Part shown: positions 10,220 to 20,165 of the stretch, piece after piece
How positions within the stretch are numbered: position 1 is the first letter of the stretch
Layout of the letters: the number at the start of each line of letters is the position of its first letter
NCBI RefSeq assembly: GCF_019565505.1
Contig: NZ_CP067378.1
Coordinates: 1,860,001 to 1,924,000, forward strand
Reading direction: 5' to 3'
Length of the DNA stretch: 64,000 bases
Origin: Flavobacterium davisii
Lineage (GTDB): Bacteria; Bacteroidota; Bacteroidia; Flavobacteriales; Flavobacteriaceae
Notes under the pieces: model-generated
Database searches by the model: none
Told to the model about the DNA's origin: nothing
What the model saw: only the letters and a program-made list of their open reading frames with translations
Program-made: the position numbers and the translations under genes

Positions 10220-11352
10220 TATTCACTTATTAAAGTTAAAGTCATTGTTTGATTGTGTAACTCACAATTAGAGTTTTTTCCAAAAGGAGCTATTTCGCCA
10301 TAGGAATAAAAACCACTAATAACAGTTTGATTTCCTATTGTTTTTTTTACTTCTTCAATTTCTTCTTCTACTCTTTGATCCATTACTAACTTTCTACCTA
10401 TGCAACTGACTAATAATGCAAATTCGGGGTTTTTTATTCTATTTTCCATTGCTTCTTGAGCCGCTTTTTTAGCTCCTTCTGAAAGACCATCTACAGACGC
10501 CATCATTAATTGTACTTTGGAGTTTATAGGAACGTCACCAGCAAGGGTCATAGAATTATTATTTTCATCTATATTGAGTACTGTTCTTACCACAGCTTTT
10601 TCTTTATTTTCTGCTTTCACATGTAATGGATACAATAAAGAGGCTTTAGGTAATTCATTTGCTTTGTCTCCAAGATATTTTCTGTAAAGCTCTAGAGCTG
10701 GTTTGTCGTCTATTTCGTACAAAATATTAGCTTCGGATTTTGTAATTAGCCTTTCGGGACCAAATGTAATCCATCCTCCGTAACTTGCAGCGGATATTTC
10801 CAATGTTTTACCGTATAATCCGACCAAAATGACCTCCCCAGTTTTAGGGTTTTCTTTATAGGAAGCGATTGTTTTTTGAAATCGATCATCATCACCACAA
10901 ATTCCTCCTGAAATAGGAATATTGTTAAGTTGTATAGCTTCAATTCCAGCGATTAAAGAGCTACCATTAACAAAGCTACCTTCTGAAATTACTATCAAAT
11001 GTTTTAAGCCTTCTTTAGGCATATCGCTAGATAATTTTTTTCCTAGTAAATAAGCGTCTAAATTATAATCTTTGATATTACCATTTTTTATAATAAAAGT
11101 AGATTTTTCAAACTCTATTGCTGTGACATGAACAACATGATTGATTACATTATTATCAACGATTTCACCACAAGTAGAACCAAAAATCAAATGTTCATAG
11201 GGAAATTCTTCTCTTATCTTTTGTATAACGACAGATTGTTCTAATAATTGTCTATTACCAAAAATCAAAATAAACGGGTTGTTTAATTCTTGTTTAGGAA
11301 TTATATATTTCCATGCAAGATTTTCTTCCAGAATTGCTTGTACTATTTTCAT
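10219..11352 (-). CDS. FIST domain protein (NosP-like candidate NO sensor)
   Basis: 377 residues with FIST N and FIST C domains. The N half has GNRQLLEQSVVIQKI and the LIFGSTCGEIVDN segment; the middle has ISGGICGDDDRFQKT; the C half has LYPLHV, GAKKAAQEAMEN and SGFYSYGEIAPFG, a typical FIST_C ending. FIST proteins of the NosP group bind haem and sense nitric oxide and regulate a co-encoded histidine kinase. Here kinase genes flank it on both sides: it overlaps the upstream PAS kinase by 4 bp and the downstream kinase by one base. Haem binding is inferred from family and context, not visible directly. FIST proteins that bind other small ligands are the alternative. Confidence 0.8.
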   Translation of the reverse strand: MKIVQAILEENLAWKYIIPKQELNNPFILIFGNRQLLEQSVVIQKIREEFPYEHLIFGSTCGEIVDNNVINHVVHVTAIEFEKSTFIIKNGNIKDYNLDAYLLGKKLSSDMPKEGLKHLIVISEGSFVNGSSLIAGIEAIQLNNIPISGGICGDDDRFQKTIASYKENPKTGEVILVGLYGKTLEISAASYGGWITFGPERLITKSEANILYEIDDKPALELYRKYLGDKANELPKASLLYPLHVKAENKEKAVVRTVLNIDENNNSMTLAGDVPINSKVQLMMASVDGLSEGAKKAAQEAMENRIKNPEFALLVSCIGRKLVMDQRVEEEIEEVKKTIGNQTVISGFYSYGEIAPFGKNSNCELHNQTMTLTLISE

Positions 11353-13287
11353 TGTATTGATTTGGGAATTTTAATAAAAAAAGTGGTTCCTATATTTTCT
11401 TGACTTTTAAGCCATATCTCGCCCTTATAGTTTTCAATAATTTTTTTTACAATTGAAAGTCCTATTCCTGTAGATTTTTCGTGTTTGGTAAAAGACTGAA
11501 ATATTGTAAAAATCTTATCTTGGTTTTCTGGAGCTATACCGGGACCGTTATCACTTATACTAAACAAATGACTGTCATTATTGTCTTTATAATCCACAAT
11601 TACTTGTCCTTGTGGTTTATCTATATAAGTAACAGCATTACTAATTAAGTTTTGAAATAGTTGTTGTATTCTGTACTGATCAGCTTGAATAATGGGTAAA
11701 ACATTAGCTATTGTAACTTTTACATTTTCTGGAATATGAATTATTTGGATTATATTTTGAATGATTTCATTTGTATTAACTTCTTCATAAACATTTTCTA
11801 ATGTGTCAATTTTGGAATAGGTTAATATCCCCTGAATTAAATGATCCATTTTTTTCAACTTTGCTTTCAATCATTTCAAAGTAACTAAGCGTCTGCTCAC
11901 TAAATTCTTTTAGATTATCTTCTTTGATCCAAGAAATTAAAGAATGAATACTTCTAAGTGGTGATTTTAAATCGTGTGAAACTATTTGAGCATAATCATT
12001 AAGTTGTTGATTTTGTTTTTTGAGTTTGAGTAATAACCGTTCTTTTTGTAGTTCAAGATTTTTTTGTTGAGTTACGTCTAAATGAATACCAATAGAGCCA
12101 ATTATATTTCCTTTTTCGTCATAATTAGGGCCACCACTAATTACCCAATAACGATCCTCTCCTTTTTTAGTTTTAGCTAAAACTTCATAAGAATCAGAAA
12201 TGCCTTGTTTTCTTGCTTTATTTTGGTCTGCTAATAAAGTTTTACTTTTTTCATTTGCTAATAATTCGGTTGCATTTTTACCGATTATTTCATTTGCGGT
12301 ATAACCACTCATATCAAGAAATGATTGATTCGAAAACAGTATGAAATCATTATTATCTACTTCAAGTAAACCTAAATTCATATTAGCAATGATACTGCTA
12401 TACTTTTCTTTTTCATATTTTAAAGCCTCTTGATATGATTTTTCGTTGCTAATATCTTCTTCTATTGCAAAATATTTTATTATCTGTCCGTCGCTATTCT
12501 TTAATGCTTGACCATGAATCCTAACCCAGTATTTTGTTTTATCTTTGGTATAATTTAATATTTCACAGTTGAAAGGTTCACCTGTACTTAGTTGTTTTTT
12601 GAGATAAGCTACGGTTTCCCTAGATGTTTCTTTACCTTGTAGAAAGGAACGGTGTTTTTTCCCTATAACTTCTTGATTGTTATAGCCTGTTACTTTTTCA
12701 AAACTTTCATTAACCCATTCTATTTTACCTTCTTTATCACAAATAATTACAGCGTTGAGGTTAACTTTTGCAATAGAAGATAAAACTTGAAGCTCTTCTT
12801 TATCTTTTTCAAGTATTTTTTGTTGTTCGTTTATCTTAATAACTAATTCATTTAATTCTTGGTTTTGAATTTCTTGATTTTTTAAAACATGTAATAAATC
12901 TATTAACGGATCATTAAAGGCAAAATCTTGAAATGTTAAATTGTTTTCTACAACTTCTTGTATAGAATTAAACCAAGGAGAGCCTGTAAAAAGATAAAAT
13001 TTGCCATGTGGATTTATTTGTCCTCTAAGAATTACCTTTTTGTTATTTGCGTGTAGTACAACTAATTGATTTAATGTTTGAATAAAATTAGTAGCGTTAA
13101 TGTTTTCAAAATGAGGTCTTTGAAAATCAAACGATTTTATGAAAGATGTATCGAGTTCAATTTCGGGTAATAACTTATTTAATGTTTTTCCCAAACTTAG
13201 AATTTTTAATTGATCATCAATTAAAATATGAAAAGGAAAAATAGAATTAAACTCATCTACGTTAAAATTGAATTGAATATTACGCAT
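11349..13287 (-). CDS. PAS-domain histidine kinase, frameshifted (H-NOX partner)
   Basis: Two parts join into one ~646-residue kinase. The N-terminal ~140 residues resemble the haem-NO-binding-associated (HNOBA) region (FPFHILIDDQLKILSLG, LFTGSPWFNS), followed by a coiled coil, two PAS domains (NAVIICDKEGKIEWVNESFE about residue 180; GLLEVDNNDFILFSNQSFL about residue 310), HisKA (DYAQIVSHDLKSPLRSIHS) and HATPase_c (NLISNAVTYI, DNGPGIAPENQ, GIGLSIVKKI). The frame breaks near 11850; a one-base repair restores SKVEKMDHLIQGILTYSK. An HNOBA-like region in a kinase next to an H-NOX gene is the standard arrangement for NO-dependent control of autophosphorylation. Cytoplasmic: no membrane segment seen. 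Confidence 0.85.
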
Positions 13288-13291
13288 AGTC

Positions 13292-13834
13292 CTACCAACT
13301 TATATTAAAAATCTCGTGAGTATCGCCTTTATCACGGCTTTTGATTATTTTAATTTCAACAGGAGTTTTAAATAAAATACTAAGACCTTGAATTAAACCT
13401 TTTACAAAAGCCTGTAAACCTTCTCTTACGGAGAAGTAGTGTAAGTTAAGACTTTTTTCAGAAATATCCGATACTTTAAATTCAGGAGGAGTTAAGTTAG
13501 GATAAATAAGCATAACTCTATTATGAAATAAAGGTAAATTAATTAAAAAGTCTTTTAAACAAGTACCTCCTGATTGCATTAAACCTTGATATTTTTCTTG
13601 AGTTGTTTTTAAAATCCACCACTCTCCGAAAGTCACGAAAACTTCCTCAAGAGTAATATTTAATTCGTGAGCAGTTGTACTTGCTAATTTGTAAGTTACA
13701 TCATCGTCATAAGATTGTCCACTTATAAAATAATCGTGATCAACACCACTTTTGTCTCGGATTTCATCCCATTTTTGTTCTCCAAAATTTGATATAATTA
13801 AATCTTGAATAGCTTTGTTTACAATTCCATACAT
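13292..13834 (-). CDS. H-NOX haem nitric-oxide-binding protein
   Basis: 180 residues, the normal length of a stand-alone H-NOX. The start MYGIVNKAIQDLI and GEQKWDEI match the family N-terminus. The proximal haem ligand is His104 (LPLFHNRV) and the porphyrin-binding Y-x-S-x-R motif is Tyr133-Ser135-Arg137. The residue five after the Arg, which is a distal Tyr in O2-binding H-NOX proteins such as that of Caldanaerobacter, is Ala142 here, so the protein should be selective for NO over O2. It lies 4 bp upstream of the PAS kinase gene. In the known two-component systems NO-bound H-NOX inhibits the partner kinase. Confidence 0.93.
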   Translation of the reverse strand: MYGIVNKAIQDLIISNFGEQKWDEIRDKSGVDHDYFISGQSYDDDVTYKLASTTAHELNITLEEVFVTFGEWWILKTTQEKYQGLMQSGGTCLKDFLINLPLFHNRVMLIYPNLTPPEFKVSDISEKSLNLHYFSVREGLQAFVKGLIQGLSILFKTPVEIKIIKSRDKGDTHEIFNISW

Positions 13835-13843
13835 AAAAATAAA

Positions 13844-14257
13844 TCAATGTGAAATTAACTCATTATGACTCCAATACTCAAAAAGAGATTGAATTTTTTC
13901 AACATACTCATCGTACTTTAGAGGCTTTATAATATAGCCTGCTATTCCTATCCTGTAACATTCCAATAAATCTTTGTGATTACTAGAGGTTGAAAGTATA
14001 ATCGAGGGGATATATCTTAACCTTTCATCTTCCTTTAAGATTTTTAGAAATTCAATCCCATTTAATTTAGGCATATTTAGATCCAACACGATAATGTCGG
14101 GCAAAATTTCTTTGTTTTTTAAAATATCTAGAGCTTCAATACCATTATTTGCTTCAATTACTTTATGAATCAAATTGAAAGAACTAATCACTCTATTAAA
14201 TTTCATAACCTCAATTTTATCATCTTCTAAAAGAAGAATAGTTAGTAATTTTTTCAT
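13844..14257 (-). CDS. CheY-like single-domain response regulator
   Basis: 137 residues, a receiver domain only. Acidic residues lie in LLLEDDKIEV, the phosphoacceptor Asp in IIVLDLNMPKLNG, the Thr/Ser switch in SIILSTSSN and the conserved Lys in GYIIKPL. First gene of the operon, 9 bp before the H-NOX gene. It has no output domain, so it may act as a phosphate sink or bind a target protein within the NO relay. A TATTTTTG-type -7 element lies about 45 bp upstream. Confidence 0.9.
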   Translation of the reverse strand: MKKLLTILLLEDDKIEVMKFNRVISSFNLIHKVIEANNGIEALDILKNKEILPDIIVLDLNMPKLNGIEFLKILKEDERLRYIPSIILSTSSNHKDLLECYRIGIAGYIIKPLKYDEYVEKIQSLFEYWSHNELISH

Positions 14258-14298
14258 TTCAGAAAGTTATTTAATAAAAAATTATGGCAGTATAGATT

Positions 14299-14306
14299 CA
14301 AAAATA
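14299..14306 (-). promoter_or_regulatory. Putative -7 element of the NO-sensor operon
   Basis: Read on the minus strand this is TATTTTTG, a match to the Bacteroidota TAnnTTTG element, about 40 bp upstream of the CheY start. I do not see a good TTG at the expected upstream distance, so the promoter call is tentative. Confidence 0.35.
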
Positions 14307-14664
14307 AGAATTAGATATTATTTTCTTAATTTTTATTAGTTGATTGGTTGGCATAAAAGGATTAATGACTCAAATGTATCGATGAAAATGAGAAGATTAT
14401 AACTATTTTAGAAATATAATATATTTTAATAAAAATAGTTATTTGTTTTAAAATCAGGTTTTTATAACTTTTTTTTGGTTGAATTGTACTTTTTAATTAT
14501 TAGATTCTTGTTGTTTTTGTTTTGAAATATTTTAATTACAAATTTCAGATTAGACTTTGTGGAGAAGATGAAAAAATAAAGAAAAAAATAAACGAAATTT
14601 TTTCTTGCAGATACGAGCTGGCAAAAGCCGTAAATTAACATGTCGTTTGTTACTTTGACCAAAG

Positions 14665-14700
14665 GGAGAAGTCACATTATCAAGGTTATGTGATTTCTCC
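14665..14700. repeat. REP-like hairpin in the HAD gene trailer
   Basis: Arms GGAGAAGTCACAT (14665-14677) and ATGTGATTTCTCC (14688-14700) pair at 12 of 13 positions around a 10-nt loop. A degenerate relative with the same flanks (GTTTGTCACTT..GGAGAAGTTATATTATCAG) lies at about 16590-16642. Confidence 0.65.
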
Positions 14701-14738
14701 TGTTGCAGAAATGATAAGATTGAGACCTTTTAGGATAA

Positions 14739-14812
14739 CCTAATTGAGGACAAAATAAGAATGCTTCTTTAGGTTTAAACTCCCTTTTATTTGTAATAAA
14801 TTTTTAAGACAC
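14739..14812. repeat. Dispersed trailer repeat, copy 1
   Basis: CCTAATTGAGGACAAAATAAG... through TTTGTAATAAATTTTTAAG aligns along about 73 bases with 21473-21547 (CCTAACTAAGGACAAAAGAAAG... TTCATAATAAATTTCTAATG). Each copy sits just downstream of the stop codon of a leftward gene (HAD here, mfd there). Confidence 0.55.
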
Positions 14813-14853
14813 AATCTGGTTTAAAAAATACGATGATATAATAAATATAAGAT

Positions 14854-15537
14854 TTACAGTACGAGGAGTATGTCTTTAATAGATTCAAATGCTTTAAATT
14901 TATCATGTTTAATTTCAAAATCAATTTGCTCATAAGCCCAAGTGGTATGATAGGGAATATGTACGCCATAACCTCCTATATTTAGTACAGGTAATACATC
15001 AGACTTTAAGGAATTTCCAATCATCATAAAATTTTGAACTTGTATATCCAATCGTCCTAGCATTTTAGTGTAGTCTATTTCGGTTTTATCAGTCATTACT
15101 TCAATATGATGAAAATAATGCCCTAATCCTGAATCATGTAATTTACGATGTTGATCTTTTAAATCGCCTTTTGTAGCTACAATTAATTTATAATTATCTT
15201 TTAATTGTTTTAGTACTTCTTCTACTTCTGGAAGTAATTCTACAGGTTTAAGTAACAGATCTTTTCCTATTTGTATAATTTTATTGATAATATTTCCAGA
15301 AATCTGATTTTGAGTTAATTGTAAGGCTGATTCCATCATAGAAAGAGTAAAACCCTTAATTCCAAAACCGTATAGGGGTAAATTTTTGATTTGATTATTT
15401 AATATCAATTGCAGAATTTCTTGATGTGAAGCATAACTATGAAATAAAGCACAGAATTTTTCTTGTGCTTCGTCAAAGTAGGGTTCGTTATGCCATAAAG
15501 TGTCATCTGCATCAAAAGCTATTATTTTGAGTGCCAT
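14854..15537 (-). CDS. HAD-superfamily hydrolase (phosphatase-like)
   Basis: About 227 residues from ATG 15537 (the reading can be extended to TTG 15564). Motif I is IIAFDADDTLWHN (nucleophile and acid/base Asp), motif II is LIVATKGD (Thr), motif III is a Lys in LRDL/DLKDQHRK, and motif IV is MIGNSLKSDVLPVLNIGG. An alpha-helical C1 cap lies between motifs I and II, as in the phosphoglycolate-phosphatase/YjjG group. Substrate unknown. It stands alone between the NO operon and the ferritin region on the same strand. Confidence 0.85.
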   Translation of the reverse strand: MALKIIAFDADDTLWHNEPYFDEAQEKFCALFHSYASHQEILQLILNNQIKNLPLYGFGIKGFTLSMMESALQLTQNQISGNIINKIIQIGKDLLLKPVELLPEVEEVLKQLKDNYKLIVATKGDLKDQHRKLHDSGLGHYFHHIEVMTDKTEIDYTKMLGRLDIQVQNFMMIGNSLKSDVLPVLNIGGYGVHIPYHTTWAYEQIDFEIKHDKFKAFESIKDILLVL

Positions 15538-15583
15538 CTTCGATTCGATTAATGATTTTTTCAAAAATAAGTTATTTTAAATA

Positions 15584-15610
15584 AAAAATCCCTCATTTGG
15601 AGGGAGTTTT
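15584..15610 (-). terminator. Terminator of the ferritin/Cys-rich transcript
   Basis: On the minus strand CTCCCTCC..GAGGGA forms a short GC-rich hairpin followed by a T-run. The TGA of the small Cys-rich reading frame lies in its loop. Confidence 0.7.
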
Positions 15611-15774
15611 AAATTTTTCGATTAAATCAAACATAGGGCAACGTTTGCACCTTTTTGATTCTTTCTTTTTATATTTTTCACAGCATTTTGACTTACACTT
15701 TTCCGCTTTTTTATGTAATTTTTCAAGCGTTTTTTCGTGACTGTCTTTACTTTTGTTTTTTTCTTTTTGCTCAA
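15593..15774 (-). CDS. Small Cys-rich, Lys-rich protein (start or frame uncertain)
   Basis: A reading frame too short for routine calling. It ends ...CKSKCCEKYKKK.. RCKRCPMFDL..., i.e. a CxxxCC and a CxxC motif in a very basic protein of about 60 residues. In frame there is no start codon. If one A is missing from the A7 run near 15750, as in many other genes here, a TTG at 15774 gives MSKKKKNKSKDSHEK. The Cys spacing suggests metal binding or a zinc-ribbon-like knuckle. It lies 8 bp after the ferritin stop and ends in a terminator, so co-transcription with ferritin and a link to metal handling are plausible but unproven. Confidence 0.45.
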
Positions 15775-15782
15775 AATAAGCG

Positions 15783-16292
15783 TTATTTTACTTCATTATT
15801 CTTATTTGTTATTTGAAGTATATCTCTATCAAATAAATATAACCCGCCCTTATCATCACCTATCATATTTATTTTGTCTAAGATAGATTTAGCTTGAGCT
15901 TCCTCTTCTATTTGTTCTGCTACATACCATTGTAAGAAATTGTGGGTGGCATAATCTTTTCCTTCGAAAGTAATGTGGACTAATTCATTAATTGAATCAG
16001 ATACAAATAATTCGTGTTTATACAACTCTTCAAACATTTCCTGAAAAGTGCTGAACGATGTTTTTGGCATTTTTAAATCGGTTATCAAGGCATGTCCTCC
16101 TCGCTCATTAACGTATTTAACTAATTTAAGCATGTGCATACGCTCTTCATCTGATTGCAAATACATAAAACGAGCAATTCCTTCAAAACCATGTATTTCT
16201 GCCCAACATGCCATAGACAAATATACCTGTGATGATTCAGCTTCTATTCTAATTTGTTTGTTTAACGCGTCTTCAATATTCTTTTGTAACAT
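15783..16292 (-). CDS. ftnA: Ferritin (non-haem bacterial ferritin)
   Basis: 169 residues, normal ferritin length. The four-helix-bundle signature is clear: RIEAESSQVYLSMACWAE (ferroxidase Glu), QSDEERMHMLKLV (E-E-x-x-H) and QWYVAEQIEEEAQAK (E..E). All di-iron ferroxidase ligands appear present. Stores iron as ferric mineral in the cytoplasm and limits oxidative stress. Start ATG 16292; a TAAATTTG -7 match lies 23 bp upstream (16315-16322, minus strand). Confidence 0.93.
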   Translation of the reverse strand: MLQKNIEDALNKQIRIEAESSQVYLSMACWAEIHGFEGIARFMYLQSDEERMHMLKLVKYVNERGGHALITDLKMPKTSFSTFQEMFEELYKHELFVSDSINELVHITFEGKDYATHNFLQWYVAEQIEEEAQAKSILDKINMIGDDKGGLYLFDRDILQITNKNNEVK

Positions 16293-16322
16293 AAAAATAG
16301 GTTTGTTTACTGGTCAAATTTA

Positions 16323-16768
16323 CAAAAAAATGTGGCTTCATCTATTAAGTTATTTAATTATTTCCTTTAGATGAGTTGATAGTTGTTAAAATGAAATTCT
16401 AACGTTTTTTTAAAGAGGAATAAAATTCGAAGATTAAATCAATAGTTTTTACTTCTATTGGAATATAATATATATAAGATTTTTTTAAAACGTACTTCAA
16501 AAATAAAAAGAGGTGTTCTAAAAATGTGTAATTGTATCCTCTTTTCAATATAAAGAAAAGAGGTTCAAAAAATACTAATTCAACGGTTAGTTTGTCACTT
16601 CGATAGGAGAAGTTATATTATCAGCACTATGCGATTTTTTCACCTGTTTATTTTGTTTGCGTCTCCTTTTGGTTGAAATGGAAAAATGAAGACTTTTTAA
16701 AATAATTTCCCTCTATTGTTTAGAGAAATAAATTAGATTTTTTGAACACGCTTTATCTTTAAAATTTA
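16323..16768. other. Non-coding interval between ferritin and metG
   Basis: About 445 bases without a credible gene. It holds an AAAAGAGG..CCTCTTTT hairpin (16506-16545) that could end metG transcription, and a degenerate copy of the REP-like element with its flanks (about 16587-16650). Confidence 0.6.
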
Positions 16769-18843
16769 TTAAGCAATTGTGGCTCCGTTTTCTACTCCTT
16801 CAGCTTCTGGGTTAACAAAAACTAATGTTCCTTCAGCATTTTGAGTTAATAAAAGCATTCCTTGACTTTCTACTCCACGTAATGCGCGAGGAGCTAAATT
16901 TACTAAAACAGTAACACGTTTACCTATTACTTCTTCTGGTGTGAAATGTTCTGCAATTCCAGAAACGATAGTCCGAACATCAATTCCTGTATCTACTTTT
17001 AACACTAACAACTTATCTGCTTTTGGCATTTTTTCAGCTTCGATGATCGTTCCTACACGTAAATCAATTTTTGAAAAATCATCAAAAGTGGTGGTTTCTT
17101 TTTGCGGCATAATAGTATTTTTTGTTGAAGCTTTTTCAGCAGCATTAGCCGTTTTGGTTGCTTCTAATTTATCAATTTGTTTTTGTATTTCAGTATCTTC
17201 AATTTGGGCGAATAAAACAGCTGTTTTTTCAGTTAAAATTAGGTGTCCTGGGGTAATAAATCCGATACTTGGGCTACCTTATTCCAGTTCAACTGCTCAA
17301 GATTTAATACTTTAGCCAATTTATTAGCTGTAAAGGGTAAAAATGGTTCAGCTAATACGCGTAAAGCAGCTGCTATTTGTAAAGCTACATACATTTGTGT
17401 TTTTACACGCTCTGGATCTGTTTTAACCATTTTCCAAGGTTCTTCATCAGCTAAATATTTGTTGCCTAAGCGTGCTACATTCATCATTTCGCCTAAAGCT
17501 TCTCTAAATCTATAGCGTTCAATAGAAGAAGCAATTACTGCTGGATAGGCTTTTAACTCAGCTAACGTTTGTTCGTCAACTTCTGTAAACGTGCTTGGAG
17601 TAGGGATAATCCCGTTATAGTATTTATTTGTTAATACAACTACTCGATTAATAAAATTTCCAAAAATAGCGGCCAACTCATTATTGTTTCTTGCTTGGAA
17701 ATCTTTCCATGTAAAATCATTATCTTTCGTTTCTGGAGCATTAGCAGTTAGAGCATAACGTAATACATCTTGTTTTTCTGGAAAGTCAGATAAATACTCA
17801 TGTAACCATACTGCCCAATTTTTAGAAGTAGATAATTTATTCCCTTCTAAATTTAAAAACTCATTGGCAGGTACATTGTCAGGTAAAATATAATCACCAT
17901 GCGCCTTTAGCATAGCAGGAAAAATTACACAATGAAAAACGATATTATCTTTTCCTATAAAGTGGACTAATTTAGTATCTTGATCTTTCCAATAAGGTTC
18001 CCAATCTTTACCCTCTCTTTGTGCCCATTCCTTTGTTGAAGAAATATAGCCTATAGGAGCATCAAACCAAACATATAACTTTTTGCCTTCAGCACCTTCT
18101 ACAGGTACATCAATTCCCCAATCTAAGTCGCGTGTTACAGCACGAGGTTTTAAACCATCATTTAACCATGAACTCACTTGGCCATATACATTTGATTTCC
18201 AGTCGTTTTTATGACCTTCAATGATCCATTCTTTTAAGAAAGCATCGTATTGATCTAAAGGTAAAAACCAATGTTTTGTTGATTTTAAAATAGGAGTTGA
18301 TCCTGTAATTGTTGATTTCGGATTAATTAAATCAGTAGCGTTCAAAGAAGTCCCGCATTTTTCGCATTGATCACCGTAAGCTTCTTCATTAGCACATTTA
18401 GGGCAAGTTCCTGTAACAAAACGATCAGCTAAAAATTGTTGTGCTTGTTCATCAAATAATTGGTCAGTAGTTTCTTCTATAAACTTATTTTCGGTATACA
18501 TTTTTTTAAAGAAAGCAGAGGCTGTTTCATGATGTATTTTTGCAGAAGTACGAGAATAGTTGTCAAATGAAATTCCAAAATCTTCAAATGATTTACGGAT
18601 AATTCCGTCATATTTATCAATTACTTCTTGAGGTGTAATTCCTTCTTTTTTAGCTTTCATAGAAATAGCCACACCATGTTCATCACTTCCACAAATAAAA
18701 GCAACATCTTTACCTTGCAAACGTAAATAACGAGCGTAAATATCGGATGGTACATATACCCCTGCTAAATGTCCAATATGAATAGGCCCATTAGTATAAG
18801 GTAAGGCTGCTGTAATTGTATATCTTTTTGGATTTATTATCAT
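16769..18843 (-). CDS. metG: Methionyl-tRNA synthetase, frameshifted
   Basis: Essential class I aminoacyl-tRNA synthetase that charges tRNA-Met. Seen: HIGH-type motif [11 protein letters not shown] near the N-terminus, the zinc knuckle CPKC..CEKC (about residues 144-162), KMSKS-type motif [12 protein letters not shown], and a C-terminal tRNA-binding (EMAP-like) domain ([25 protein letters not shown]). The frame breaks near 17265. One missing A in CCCAAGTATC restores [19 protein letters not shown] and a linker that joins 17239-18843 to 16769-17110, giving ~691 residues, the normal length. Because the gene is essential, the break is almost surely a sequence error. Confidence 0.93.
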
Positions 18844-18902
18844 AGTAAATCAATTTTTTAAAAACGATTTGAAACAAGTATAATTTTAAGGCTACAAAAA
18901 TA

Positions 18903-19142
18903 CTATTCTATTTTTGTATTCAGGTAAAAAAAGTATTATATAAAATAAAAAACTATGATTTAATGCTTGAAGAATAATGAATGGAATGCAAATTTAAAAT
19001 GATCATTTTTTTTAAAAAAATAGACTAAAAGAAAATACTTAGTTAGATAAAGAAAAGAAGATTATTAATAACCAATATTTTTCATACTTATTTGTTTCAG
19101 TTTATTATTTAGTTTTGTATTTTATAAGTATTTTTCAAAAAC
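18903..19142. other. AT-rich intergenic region upstream of LD-carboxypeptidase
   Basis: Divergent promoter region between metG and the LD-carboxypeptidase gene. A TATTTTTG match on the minus strand (18895-18902) fits a metG -7 element. No gene seen. Confidence 0.45.
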
Positions 19143-20101
19143 ATGAAATTTTATCTTTTATTTATTTTAATCTTTAGTTATTCTTACTCACAAAAAAACA
19201 TGATCACACCACCGTATTTAAAAAAGGAGATACTGTGGCTATTGTAGCCACAGCTCGTAAAAATATTGATGATAATTTAAAACCAGCAATAGAACTACTA
19301 AAAAGCTGGGGGTTAGAAGTAAAGATAGGGAGTACAATTGGTTTAGATTTAAATCAATTAGCAGGAACCGATGAACAACGAGCAAAAGATTTTCAAGAAC
19401 AATTAGACAATCCCAATATTAAAATGATTTGGTGTGTACGAGGCGGTTATGGTACTGTACGAATGATTGATTTATTAGATTTTACCAAGTTTAAGGAAAA
19501 TCCAAAATGGATTGTTGGTTTTAGTGATGTTACAGTTTTACATAGTCATTTAAATACTATGGGATATAAGTCTATCCATGGAATTATGCCTGTAACTGTA
19601 GCAAAAGCTACGACACAAGCAAAAGAATCTTTAAAAACTACTTTATTTGAAAACGAATATTTAGAATATGACTTAGAACCTCACCCTATGAACCGATTCG
19701 GACAGGCCAAAGGAGAATTAGTAGGAGGGAACTTGTCTATTTTATACAGTTTATTAGGATCGCCTTCTGCTATTGACTGTACGGATAAAATATTATTCAT
19801 CGAAGATCTAGATGAATATTTGTACCATATTGATAGAATGATGATGAATCTTAAACGAAATGGTTGTTTAGAAAGTATTAAAGGAATTCTTGTAGGAGGA
19901 ATGACAAAAATGAAAGATAATGAAATTCCATGGGGTAAAGATGCTCTTCAAATTGTAAATGATGTAACTAAAAAATATAATATCCCTATTGTTTTTGAAT
20001 TTCCAGCTGGACATATTCGAGACAATAGAGCTTTAATATTAGGCTCTCAGATTGTTTTAGATATCAATAAAGAGTGTTCTAAGGTGATTTTTGAACAGTA
20101 A
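19143..20101 (+). CDS. LD-carboxypeptidase (peptidase S66), frameshifted near start
   Basis: The reading from ATG 19143 begins with a signal peptide (MKFYLLFILIFSYSYSQ). It breaks in the A6 run at about 19225; one more A gives PPYLKKGDTVAIVATARK, the canonical S66 start, and runs in frame to 20101 (~319 residues). The catalytic Ser is in VGFSDVTVLHSHLN, Glu in IEDLDEYLYHIDRM and His in FPAGHIRDNRALILG. It removes the terminal D-Ala of murein tetrapeptides in recycling. The signal peptide implies export; starting at the internal ATG 19200 would make it cytoplasmic. Confidence 0.88.
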
Positions 20102-20165
20102 TAGGCAAATTGTTAAGATTGTACTTCTACAAATCTAAGATTGTTAATCCATAATTTTAAATCGT

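Larger units (their letters stand above)
14307..14853. other. Non-coding interval with a dispersed repeat
   Basis: About 550 bases between the start of the NO-sensor operon and the end of the HAD gene. Short open frames here are low-complexity and have no ribosome binding site. The right half holds a hairpin repeat (14665-14700) and a segment (14739-14812) similar to sequence downstream of mfd. Confidence 0.6.

Noticed and set aside
14462..14969. Two short minus-strand open frames between the NO operon and the HAD gene
   Set aside because: Low-complexity Lys/Asn/Phe sequence, no RBS; they overlap the dispersed repeats and the HAD gene in another frame.
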